A stretch of DNA of 9,708 bases from Bacillota bacterium (GTDB lineage Bacteria > Bacillota > Clostridia > Lachnospirales > WQUN01). The stretch's first letter is position 1. Each line of letters opens with the position of its first letter. The stretch is from contig WQUN01000206.1 of assembly GCA_009782085.1 (NCBI GenBank), forward strand, positions 1 to 9,708, in the 5' to 3' direction. The notes beneath the pieces are model-generated. The model saw nothing but the letters and a program-made list of their open reading frames with translations. It was not told the DNA's origin and searched no databases. The position numbers were made by a program, and so were the translations under genes. Shown here piece after piece: positions 1-5,481 of this stretch.

Positions 1-197
1 TCGTCTCCTCGCGTTACTGGAACATGGTGCACGGTTCGGCGCCGGAGGACGTGCGGAAGGACGCGGAGGGCATGTACACGATGCGCGTGCTGGGCCGGAA
101 TATGGCGTATATCCTCAAATGCCTGGAGGCCGGCGCGAAGGCGGGCGTCGCGCTGCCCGAGGAGGAGCCCGCGGTCTGGACGAATTTCATACGATAA
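1..197 (+). CDS. Flavodoxin / NAD(P)H-dependent oxidoreductase family protein, C-terminal fragment
   Basis: A reading frame open from the left edge (first full codon at position 3) ends with TAA at 195-197 and gives about 64 C-terminal residues. The tail contains RYWNMVHGSAPEDV, then GMYTMRVLGRNMAYILKCLE, and ends VWTNFIR. I recognise this pattern from the C-termini of small flavodoxin-fold NAD(P)H:FMN oxidoreductases of anaerobic Firmicutes, in which a final helix follows the flavin domain. That assignment rests on remembered family resemblance; the flavin-binding N-terminus lies outside the window. The stop is only 25 bases before the apt start on the same strand, so the two genes are probably co-transcribed. 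Substrate and partner cannot be deduced. No frameshift is seen in the visible part. Confidence 0.6.
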   Translation, partial: VSSRYWNMVHGSAPEDVRKDAEGMYTMRVLGRNMAYILKCLEAGAKAGVALPEEEPAVWTNFIR

Positions 198-210
198 ATA
201 TTACGAAGAC

Positions 211-214
211 GGAG
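211..214 (+). promoter_or_regulatory. Shine-Dalgarno site deciding the TTG start of apt
   Basis: GGAG at 211-214 lies 8 bases before TTG at 223. No ATG in the apt frame has a comparable site: the ATG at 215 is out of frame and the in-frame ATG at 247 has no purine-rich stretch at the right distance. Confidence 0.65.
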
Positions 215-222
215 ATGCGATA

Positions 223-750
223 TTGGATAAAATTACCGAAACGCTGATGTCGATGGTCAGGACGATCCCGGATTTCCCTGAAAAAGGCATACTCTTCCGG
301 GACATAACCACCGTGCTTAAGGACGCCGCGGGCCTGCGGCTGGCGGTGGACGCTTTGATGGAACGCCTGGAGGGCGCGGATTTCGACCTGGTGGCCGGCC
401 CGGAATCGCGCGGGTTCATCTTCGGTGTCCCCATAGCCTATCTGACCGGGAAGGGCTTCGTCCCCGTGCGCAAAGCCGGGAAGCTCCCGGCGGAGACGGT
501 CGGCAGGAGCTACGCGCTGGAATACGGGCATTCGATCATCGAGGTGCACAAAGACGCCATAACAAAAGGCCAGAAAATCGCCGTCGTGGACGATCTGCTG
601 GCCACCGGCGGGACGGGCCGCGCCATAGCGGAGCTGATCGCGGACATGGGCGCGGAAGTGGCCCGAATGGCCTTTTTCATCGAGCTGGAGGGGCTTGGGG
701 GGCGGAAGATGCTGGAGGGGTATGAGGTCAGGTCGGTGATAAGATATTGA
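223..750 (+). CDS. apt: Adenine phosphoribosyltransferase
   Basis: This gene converts adenine plus PRPP to AMP and pyrophosphate in the cytoplasm (purine salvage). The 175-residue product has the usual family length and order: IPDFPEKGILFRDIT near the N-terminus, the purine-site loop PESRGFIFG around residues 60-69, the segment RKAGKLPAET, and the PRPP-binding motif VVDDLLATGGT at residues 121-131 with its paired aspartates D123 and D124. The start is TTG at 223, backed by GGAG at 211-214; the next in-frame ATG at 247 would remove eight residues just ahead of the conserved N-terminal motif. The gene follows the flavodoxin-like gene by 25 bases, and its TGA overlaps the TTG of the next gene (TTGA at 747-750), which suggests translational coupling. 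A second purine gene cluster (purF onward) begins about 2 kb downstream. No key residue is missing. Confidence 0.96.
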   Translation: MDKITETLMSMVRTIPDFPEKGILFRDITTVLKDAAGLRLAVDALMERLEGADFDLVAGPESRGFIFGVPIAYLTGKGFVPVRKAGKLPAETVGRSYALEYGHSIIEVHKDAITKGQKIAVVDDLLATGGTGRAIAELIADMGAEVARMAFFIELEGLGGRKMLEGYEVRSVIRY

Positions 751-1913
751 TTAGGACAAACGCAGGATTATACGCGGCCGGCTTTGCCGCGGCGCTGCTG
801 GCGATTGTCCTGTCAGCGCCCCGTCTTGCGGCGGCCGCGCCTCCCGCGCCCTTGACGCGGGGCGGGTTCGCCGCCGTCCTTTTGGCGGCCATCGGTGAAA
901 AAACCGTCCCGTTGCCTCTGGGCCCTCCGAAAACCGCCGTTTCCTTTTCCGACGTCTCGGAGGGGGACGCCGATTACGGCGCGATAACCGCCGCCGCGGC
1001 CAAAGGCTATGTCAGCGGCTACCCGGACGGCTCGTTTCGGCCGGACGCGCCCGTCGCGTTCGAGGACATGGTCTGCGTCGCGTCTAACGCGCTGCGGATA
1101 CAGCCGGTTTGCGACGCGGAGGAGATACTCGCGCGCTACGCGGACGGCAAAAGCGTAAGCCAATACGCGAGGGCGTACCTGGCGGAGAACGTCGTCCGTG
1201 GCTACATAGAAACGGCCGGGGACCGCCTCGGCCCCCGGCGGACGGTCGGGAAGGCGGAGGCGGAGGCGTATCTGGCGAAGGTTTTATCCGAAAACATAGC
1301 CTTTGGCCTCGATATCCCAGACGGGACGGAGCAGCTCGTCGCGGTGACCGCCGCCGGTTACGGCGTCAGCGCCGGGCGCGCGCATTTGTACGAAATTGGC
1401 AAAAACGGCGTATGGCAAAACATGCGTAACTTCGGCTGTTTCATCGGCCAGGACGGTTTTTCGGACGAGAAGCTGCTGGAGGGGCGCAGGAACACGCCCG
1501 TGGGCCTGTTCGCCGTGGGAACCGCCTTCGGCGCGGCGGACAACCCCGGGACGAAACTGGCCTACAGGAAGATCGCAAAAGACGACGTCTGGGTGGACGA
1601 CCCCAAATCCGCCCTGTACAACACCTGGCAGAAACGCGGAGACAACAACGGCCGGTGGAGCAGCGCGGAAAACATGGATGTCGCGGCTTACAGCCTGGGT
1701 TTTGTGATCGGCTACAACTCCGAGAGGACGCCCTACGCCGGGAGCGCGTATTTCTTCCACATCTACGGCAAGCCGACGTACGGGTGCGTCGGCGCGGCGA
1801 GGGAAGATGTGCTGGAAACGCTCTTATGGCTGGACGCGGGCAAAAAGCCGATGATTTTGATGTGCCCGGACACGGATATCCCCGCCCGCTATACCGGAGT
1901 GCGAAAACATTAG
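747..1913 (+). CDS. Secreted S-layer-homology + L,D-transpeptidase (YkuD-type) protein
   Basis: The 388-residue product begins with a signal peptide: R3, a hydrophobic run at about residues 8-24, and Ala-rich cleavage sites near residues 28-31. SLH-like repeats follow at about 36-57 (partial), 67-118 (FSDVSEGDADYGAI, then GYVSGYPDGSFRPDAPV) and 128-182, which in this family anchor proteins to pyruvylated wall polymers. Residues about 190-385 resemble the YkuD L,D-transpeptidase fold: NTPVGLFAVG, then GSAYFFHIYG and PTYGCVG, with candidate catalytic H338 and C347. The classical (S/T)HGC motif is changed to TYGC, close to the variant seen in Firmicutes enzymes with AGC, so acyl-transfer activity is likely but not certain. 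The predicted role is 3-3 peptidoglycan cross-linking or wall attachment outside the membrane. The TTG start overlaps the apt stop and no clear Shine-Dalgarno is seen, which fits coupled translation. The last eight codons and the stop lie inside an inverted repeat (1890-1992), so the C-terminal residues YTGVRKH may be insertion-derived. Confidence 0.85.
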   Translation: MIRTNAGLYAAGFAAALLAIVLSAPRLAAAAPPAPLTRGGFAAVLLAAIGEKTVPLPLGPPKTAVSFSDVSEGDADYGAITAAAAKGYVSGYPDGSFRPDAPVAFEDMVCVASNALRIQPVCDAEEILARYADGKSVSQYARAYLAENVVRGYIETAGDRLGPRRTVGKAEAEAYLAKVLSENIAFGLDIPDGTEQLVAVTAAGYGVSAGRAHLYEIGKNGVWQNMRNFGCFIGQDGFSDEKLLEGRRNTPVGLFAVGTAFGAADNPGTKLAYRKIAKDDVWVDDPKSALYNTWQKRGDNNGRWSSAENMDVAAYSLGFVIGYNSERTPYAGSAYFFHIYGKPTYGCVGAAREDVLETLLWLDAGKKPMILMCPDTDIPARYTGVRKH

Positions 1914-1992
1914 CCTCCTCCGTCGCCGATTCGCCGCAGAAGCGTTCGTCGAATCGGCTCGTCGTCGGCAAATGTTTTCTGCATCCGGTATA
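1890..1992. repeat. 103-bp imperfect inverted repeat, MITE-like candidate
   Basis: The outer arms match perfectly: tataccgga at 1890-1898 and tccggtata at 1984-1992. Moving inward, gaaaacatt (1903-1911) pairs with aatgttttc (1971-1979), and gccgattcg (1925-1933) pairs with cgaatcggc (1950-1958), leaving a 16-base centre. Small bulges and a mismatched patch (about 1916-1924 against 1959-1967) separate these blocks. Both ends begin with TA, the duplication expected for IS630/Tc1-mariner-type miniature elements, though TA is itself part of the palindrome. The left arm supplies the TAG stop of the transpeptidase gene. There is no T-run directly after the right arm, so it is not a simple Rho-independent terminator. 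The alternative is a structured 3' end of the mRNA. The repeat itself is certain; its mobile nature is inferred. Confidence 0.6.
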
Positions 1993-1994
1993 AT
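1965..1994 (+). promoter_or_regulatory. Possible promoter for the antitoxin gene
   Basis: A perfect TATAAT lies at 1989-1994. An 18-base spacer separates it from TCGGCA at 1965-1970, which matches the -35 consensus at four of six positions. The -10 box is formed by the right end of the inverted repeat plus the next two bases. It would start transcription near 2001, ahead of the antitoxin gene. This is a sequence match only; the weak -35 makes it tentative. Confidence 0.35.
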
Positions 1995-2036
1995 CCCCCT
2001 TGGGGGCACAATAAACAGGAGAGCGGGGTTTTTTCT
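1995..2036 (+). terminator. Possible weak terminator after the apt-transpeptidase cluster
   Basis: CCCCCTTGGGGG at 1995-2006 can form a small hairpin, and six consecutive T residues lie at 2029-2034 just after GCGGGG (2023-2028). GCGGGG is complementary to CCCCGC at 1880-1885, upstream of the inverted repeat. This could be the remnant of a terminator split by the insertion. The geometry is not a clean stem plus T-run, so confidence is low. The rest of the 1914-2136 gap holds no gene I can support. Confidence 0.25.
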
Positions 2037-2136
2037 TAACAGCTCTGCTCGAAGGAGAAGGCCCGCATTGAAAAACGGCGGCTTATGTTGGGCAAGCTAA
2101 TGGGCAACGGGGACAACGCGAAAGGAGCGGAATGAT

Positions 2137-2373
2137 ATGCAAGCATATCAAGGTTATTATGACGAGGGGAAATTCGAGACGTTGGACGGGAACCCCATTA
2201 CGGAGCGCGGAGACGCTATTTTGATATTCATCAAAAATTTATCACAGGTAGCGGAATCCAACGAGCAGTTAGCGGCATTTGATGATTTTATGGCCGCCGT
2301 CCATGCAAGCGGGGAAGAACCGCCGGAATTTGAACGCGCTAATCTGGCGAGGGAGATAGACCTATTTGCATGA
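2137..2373 (+). CDS. Small antitoxin-like protein of a VapBC-type pair
   Basis: This 78-residue acidic protein starts MQAYQGYYDEGKFETLDG. Such a short beta-hairpin opening, followed by a helical acidic tail (here FERANLAREIDLFA), is typical of antitoxins paired with PIN-domain toxins. Such antitoxins bind the toxin with the C-terminal tail and usually repress their own operon; that role is inferred from the family and from the neighbour. ATG 2137 is well supported by AAGGAG at 2122-2127, nine bases away. The stop overlaps an ATG (ATGA at 2370-2373), the usual coupling to a downstream toxin gene, but that toxin gene is broken here. Its base composition is more AT-rich than the flanking genes (for example the stretch at 2215-2245), suggesting a different history. 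It appears intact and would now be an orphan antitoxin. Confidence 0.65.
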   Translation: MQAYQGYYDEGKFETLDGNPITERGDAILIFIKNLSQVAESNEQLAAFDDFMAAVHASGEEPPEFERANLAREIDLFA

Positions 2374-2512
2374 CGCCAACCAAACTGTAGGTGACGCGGA
2401 CATTCTGATCGCCGCTTTCTGCATTGTGAACGGCTACACCCTGGTAACGGACAACGTCAAGCACTTCGAGAACATAGCCGGGCTGCGGCTGATGAACTGG
2501 GCGGAGGAATGA
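2370..2512 (+). pseudogene. vapC-like PIN-domain toxin, internally deleted relic
   Basis: ATG at 2370 overlaps the antitoxin stop and opens a frame giving MTPTKL before a TAG at 2388-2390. In another frame, from about 2390 to the TGA at 2510-2512, the sequence reads VGDADILIAAFC, then GYTLVTDNVKHFENI and ends LMNWAEE. This is the C-terminal third of a PIN-domain VapC ribonuclease, with the DAD and TDN acidic positions. A full VapC has about 130 residues and an N-terminal LDTN active-site motif; both that motif and the middle are missing. The simplest reading is an internal deletion of roughly 80-90 codons with a frame change. Joined to the upstream antitoxin, it marks a decayed toxin-antitoxin pair next to a tRNA gene. 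No nuclease activity is expected. Identification of the PIN tail is confident; the exact deletion ends are inferred. Confidence 0.75.
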
Positions 2513-2582
2513 AAGAAACCCGTCTGACCGTTGTACGGCCTCTCATAACAGCATCGCCGCTACAGGCATTATTAATACGGGA

Positions 2583-2625
2583 CAAAATAAAACTCCCCAT
2601 CAGCCGTTGAGGTGACAGGAAGTTT
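2583..2625 (-). terminator. Rho-independent terminator of tRNA-Thr
   Basis: Read on the minus strand, a 13-base stem (AAACTTCCTGTCA with TGATGGGGAGTTT, including a few G-T pairs) encloses a 10-base loop and is followed by TATTTTG. On the plus strand the arms are 2590-2602 and 2613-2625. It begins six bases beyond the 3' end of the tRNA. The T-run is on the minus side only, so it serves the tRNA transcript. Confidence 0.75.
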
Positions 2626-2630
2626 CATCC

Positions 2631-2702
2631 AGCTACTGGTCAGATTCGAACTGACGGCCTGCGCATTACGAGTGCGCTGCTCTACCCCTGAGCCACAGTA
2701 GC
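2631..2702 (-). tRNA. tRNA-Thr, anticodon CGU
   Basis: On the minus strand a complete 72-base cloverleaf can be drawn: acceptor GCTACTG/CAGTAGC, D stem GCTC/GAGC with loop AGGGGTA, anticodon stem GCGCA/TGCGC with loop CTCGTAA, variable AGGCC, T stem GTCAG/CTGAC with loop TTCGAAT, and discriminator T. The anticodon CGT (plus-strand positions 2668-2670) reads the ACG threonine codon, which is common in these GC-rich genes. The 3' CCA is not encoded (GGA follows the discriminator), so it must be added by the nucleotidyltransferase. The gene has its own promoter (2712-2740) and terminator (2583-2625) and faces away from purF. Every stem pairs perfectly, so it should be functional. Confidence 0.97.
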
Positions 2703-2711
2703 ATGGTATGT

Positions 2712-2740
2712 ATTATATATTGCGCCGCGAGCCTTGTCAA
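2712..2740 (-). promoter_or_regulatory. Consensus promoter of tRNA-Thr
   Basis: On the minus strand, TTGACA (plus 2735-2740) and TATAAT (plus 2712-2717) are separated by exactly 17 bases. All twelve consensus positions match. Transcription would start at about 2705, a few bases before the mature tRNA 5' end at 2702. Confidence 0.9.
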
Positions 2741-2760
2741 GCGGGGGTGTGTCACGGCAG

Positions 2761-2801
2761 CGGCGAAGCGCAAAAACATTTTGAAGTTCATGCGCTTGCC
2801 G
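2761..2801. repeat. Inverted repeat between the divergent tRNA and purF promoters
   Basis: CGGCGAAGCGC at 2761-2771 pairs with GCGCTTGCCG at 2792-2801, with one bulged base, around an AT-rich 20-base centre. It sits midway between the two -35 boxes. It could be a dyad operator or simply a cruciform-prone sequence; no known regulator motif is recognised. Confidence 0.4.
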
Positions 2802-2804
2802 TGC

Positions 2805-2824
2805 GGGCGCGGCAGGGCGCGGCA
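2805..2824. repeat. Perfect 10-bp tandem repeat just upstream of the purF promoter
   Basis: GGGCGCGGCA occurs twice in direct, immediately adjacent copies (2805-2814 and 2815-2824), followed by a T-rich tract that leads into the -35 box at 2832. The 10-base period equals one helical turn, so a regulator could contact both copies on one DNA face. Binding is speculation; the repeat is seen directly. Confidence 0.5.
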
Positions 2825-2831
2825 AATTTTT

Positions 2832-2860
2832 TTGACAAGCCGGGCCTTCTGATATATACT
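2832..2860 (+). promoter_or_regulatory. Promoter of the purF-carA-carB/dapF-guaA operon
   Basis: TTGACA at 2832-2837, a 17-base spacer and TATACT at 2855-2860 give a near-consensus sigma-70/sigma-A promoter, preceded by a T7 tract. Transcription would begin near 2867, leaving a leader of about 73 bases before the purF ATG. No other promoter-like sequence was noticed inside the operon, so this one probably drives all genes to the window end. Confidence 0.9.
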
Positions 2861-2891
2861 GACTAATCATATAAACTTGGATTCGTATCAT

Positions 2892-2914
2892 GCGCCGCGC
2901 CTTGAGGCGCTTTT
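2892..2914 (+). promoter_or_regulatory. Leader hairpin, possible attenuator before purF
   Basis: In the untranslated leader, GCGCC (2897-2901) and GGCGC (2906-2910) pair around the tetraloop TTGA and are followed by TTTT. A second GCGCC copy at 2892-2896 could pair with the same 3' arm as an alternative. The stem is short and the T-run only four bases, so it may be a weak attenuator or just leader structure. Confidence 0.35.
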
Positions 2915-2939
2915 CTGTGAAAAAGGAGCAAAAGGGCAT

Positions 2940-4358
2940 ATGCCAACGGACGACAAGCTTCACGAGGAGTGCGCGGTCTTCGGGGTCAGCCTCGTCTCTG
3001 AGAACGAAGCCGCGGGGATCACCTACAACGGCCTCCTGACGCTTCAGCACAGGGGCCAGCAGAGCGCCGGGATCGCGGTCGTCTCCGGAAACGAGATCAT
3101 CTGCCGCAAGAACGAGGGGCTTGTCAGCGAGGTCTTCTCCAGCAAGGTCTTAAGCTCGTTCCCCGAGGCCAGGACGGCCGTCGGACACACGAGGTATTCC
3201 AAAAACGGCAACTCCGCCGAAGGCGCCGGCCCGTTCATCACCGAGTATCTGACCGGCCGCATAGCCTCCTCCCTAAACGGCACTCTGGCCAACGCCGACG
3301 AAATACGCGACAGGCTCCGGAGCCACGGCCTCAACTTCCACGTCAACAGCAGCAGCGAACTCGTCTCCTCCCTCATCGCCTATTGCATAATGAAAGAGGA
3401 AAACCCCCTGCGCGGCGTCATACGCGCGGCAAACGACCTGAGAGGCGCGTTCTCGCTCATCATCATGACCGGGGACGGCAAATTGATCGCCGTGCGCGAC
3501 CCGAACGGCTACAGGCCGCTGTGCTTCGGCAAAAGCGAGGCAGGCGTGGCGGTCGCCTCGGAGAGCTGCGCTTTGGACACCTGCGGCTTCGGGTTTTTGC
3601 GGGACGTGAAACCCGGCGAGGTCATCTGCGCCGAAAACGGCCAGATAACCTTCCAGGGCGTGGAGCTCCGCAAAAAACGAAAAACGGCGGGGCTTTGCAT
3701 ATTCGAGTACGTCTATATCGCCAGGACGGACTCGCTGATAGACGGGCTGAACGTCTACGAGGCCCGGTACAACATGGGCAGGGTGCTGGCGAGGGAGTAC
3801 CCCGTCGAGGCGGACGTGGTCTGCGGCGTCCCGGACACGGGGCTCGACGCCGCCATAGGCTACAGCGCGGCCAGCGGGATCCCCCTCGTGTCCGGTTTCG
3901 TCATGAACCGGTACGTGGGCAGGAGCTTTATCTACCCCACCCAGTCCCAGAGGGAGAGCGTCGCGCGCATCAAGCTGAACCCCCTGACCGCGAACGTGAA
4001 GGGCAAGCGGGTCGTCGTGGTGGAAGACTCCATCGTCAGGGGGACGATCACCAGCACGATCCCGAGGCTGAAGGCGGCCGGCGCGAAAGAGGTGCACTTC
4101 CTGATATCCTCCCCGCCGTTCGTGCACATGTGCCACTACGGCACGGACATCCCCAAGCCCGAAGACCTCATCGCCAACCGGATGAGCCTGGACGAGATAC
4201 GCGAGCGCATGGGCGCGGACAGCCTGGGCTACATAAGCATGGAGGGCCTGCGGGAGGCCTGCGGCAAGTGTTCACTGCCGTTCTGCACAAACTGCTTCAC
4301 CGGGGACAACGGCATGGAGGAGGAAGACCCGGAGCCGGAACAGCTGGAATTGTTTTGA
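2940..4358 (+). CDS. purF: Amidophosphoribosyltransferase (glutamine PRPP amidotransferase)
   Basis: This enzyme catalyses the first committed step of purine synthesis: PRPP plus glutamine gives phosphoribosylamine. I place the start at ATG 2940 (472 residues), with AGGAG at 2924-2928. This leaves a 10-residue propeptide ending in HEE before C11, the N-terminal nucleophile of the class II glutaminase, as in the Bacillus-type enzyme. The in-frame TTG at 2877 lies almost at the transcription start and has no Shine-Dalgarno. The N-terminal half carries LQHRGQQSAGIA and GHTRYSKNG; the C-terminal half carries the PRPP loop VVVVEDSIVRGT. Four cysteines at C253, C398, C449 and C452 match the spacing of the [4Fe-4S] ligands of the B. 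subtilis enzyme, so an oxygen-sensitive cluster is expected. The protein ends in a short acidic tail. carA follows after 28 bases (to ATG 4387). Confidence 0.97.
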   Translation: MPTDDKLHEECAVFGVSLVSENEAAGITYNGLLTLQHRGQQSAGIAVVSGNEIICRKNEGLVSEVFSSKVLSSFPEARTAVGHTRYSKNGNSAEGAGPFITEYLTGRIASSLNGTLANADEIRDRLRSHGLNFHVNSSSELVSSLIAYCIMKEENPLRGVIRAANDLRGAFSLIIMTGDGKLIAVRDPNGYRPLCFGKSEAGVAVASESCALDTCGFGFLRDVKPGEVICAENGQITFQGVELRKKRKTAGLCIFEYVYIARTDSLIDGLNVYEARYNMGRVLAREYPVEADVVCGVPDTGLDAAIGYSAASGIPLVSGFVMNRYVGRSFIYPTQSQRESVARIKLNPLTANVKGKRVVVVEDSIVRGTITSTIPRLKAAGAKEVHFLISSPPFVHMCHYGTDIPKPEDLIANRMSLDEIRERMGADSLGYISMEGLREACGKCSLPFCTNCFTGDNGMEEEDPEPEQLELF

Positions 4359-4374
4359 GGAAATATACAGGATC

Positions 4375-4379
4375 GGAGG
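4375..4379 (+). promoter_or_regulatory. Shine-Dalgarno site that selects the carA start
   Basis: GGAGG at 4375-4379 is only one base from ATG 4381 but seven bases from ATG 4387. The second ATG is therefore the likelier start; the protein then begins MSNAAYLTLENG, in register with E. coli CarA. Confidence 0.7.
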
Positions 4380-4386
4380 AATGCGA

Positions 4387-5481
4387 ATGTCTAACGCGGC
4401 GTACCTGACGCTCGAAAACGGGGCGGTTTTCGAGGGGCGGTTTTTCGGCGCCGAGGGTGAGGCGACCGGGGAGGTCGTCTTTTCCACCGGCATGACCGGC
4501 TATTTGGAGGCTTTGACCGACCCGGGCTTTTACGGGCAGATACTCCTGGAGACTTTCCCGCTGATCGGCAACTACGGCGTGATCCCGTGCGATTTTGAAA
4601 GCGGCGTCGTCGGCCCGAAAGCCTATATCGTGAAATATCCGTGTCAGGACCCTTCCAATTTCAGAAGCGAGGGCAATCTTGACACTTTTTTTAAGGAAAG
4701 AGGTATCGCCGGCCTTTGCGGGATCGACACGAGGGCGGTCACGCGGATGATCAGGGAAAACGGCGTCATGAACGGGAAAATCACCGCGAAGCCGCCAAGC
4801 GAAGCCGACCTGGCCGAAATCAGGGCCTATCGGATAACCGGCGCTGTCGCCGCGGTCTCCAGGAAGACGCCCCGGCTTTTCAAAACGGAGAGCCCGGCGG
4901 GCCGCAGGCCGACGGTCGCTTTGCTGGACTTCGGCTCCGCGCGCCGCGTGCGCGAGGCCTTGTTGCAAAGGGGCGCGGACGTCTTCGAATTCCCCCATGA
5001 CTGCGCGCCAAAGGACATATACGCCGCGAAGCCCGACGGGATACTGCTCTCGAACGGCCCCGGCGACCCGGCGGACAACCCCGGTTTAATCGCCGGGGTC
5101 GCGGACATGGCCGCCTCCGGCGCGCCCGTTTTCGGGATCGGCCTCGGGCATCAGCTCCTGGCCCTGGCGCACGGCTTCGAAACGTATAAGCTCAAATACG
5201 GCCACAGGGGCGCGAACCAGCCCGTGCGCGACCAAGCGACAGGGCGCTTCTATATCACGGAGCAGAACCACGGCTACGCGGTCGTTTCCGGAAGCATAGA
5301 CGCCAAAACCGCCGAACAGTCGTTCGTGAACATAAACGACGGCACCTGCGAGGGCGTCTCGTATAAAAACAAGCCCGCGTTTTCGGCGCAGTTCACGCCG
5401 GACTCCGGCGGCGGCGCCAACGGCACGGGCTTTCTGTACGACAGATTCTTCGAGGCCATGGGGGTGAGCGTATGCCGCTAG
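4387..5481 (+). CDS. carA: Carbamoyl phosphate synthase small subunit with degenerate glutaminase triad
   Basis: The 364-residue product aligns along its whole length with CarA: N-terminal domain with GEVVFSTGMTGYLEAL and IDTRAVTRMIRENG, then a class I glutamine amidotransferase domain with LLSNGPGDP, GHQLLALAHG, GHRGANQPV and QNHGYAV. In a normal CarA this subunit hydrolyses glutamine and channels ammonia to CarB. Here the nucleophile motif GICLGHQ reads GIGLGHQ (Gly at residue 252, codon 5140-5142), and the HPE motif reads TPD (Thr337 and Asp339, codons 5395-5397 and 5401-5403). Gly47 stands where E. coli has the glutamine-contacting Ser47. The central segment (DFGSARRVREALLQRG) is also divergent. 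The frame is open with no sign of pseudogene decay. Glutaminase activity is therefore unlikely, and the protein probably serves as a structural or allosteric partner of CarB, with ammonia as nitrogen source. It overlaps carB by 10 bases. ATG 4381 is an alternative start. Confidence 0.95.
   Translation: MSNAAYLTLENGAVFEGRFFGAEGEATGEVVFSTGMTGYLEALTDPGFYGQILLETFPLIGNYGVIPCDFESGVVGPKAYIVKYPCQDPSNFRSEGNLDTFFKERGIAGLCGIDTRAVTRMIRENGVMNGKITAKPPSEADLAEIRAYRITGAVAAVSRKTPRLFKTESPAGRRPTVALLDFGSARRVREALLQRGADVFEFPHDCAPKDIYAAKPDGILLSNGPGDPADNPGLIAGVADMAASGAPVFGIGLGHQLLALAHGFETYKLKYGHRGANQPVRDQATGRFYITEQNHGYAVVSGSIDAKTAEQSFVNINDGTCEGVSYKNKPAFSAQFTPDSGGGANGTGFLYDRFFEAMGVSVCR

Noticed and set aside
2085..2135. 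16-codon ORF just ahead of the antitoxin
   Set aside because: Too short, no recognisable similarity and no good ribosome binding site; the upstream extension of the frame has no start codon.
2513..2582. Possible gene between the vapC relic and the tRNA terminator
   Set aside because: No coding frame with a start and ribosome site and no convincing hairpin; it appears to be spacer.
2877..2939. In-frame TTG at 2877 as an alternative purF start adding 21 residues
   Set aside because: It lies about ten bases from the predicted transcription start, has no Shine-Dalgarno, and would bury the autocatalytic N-terminal cysteine behind an abnormally long propeptide. ATG 2940 fits the family.
2861..2939. 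Guanine/purine riboswitch in the purF leader
   Set aside because: The leader is only about 73 bases and lacks the conserved aptamer loops and three-way junction.
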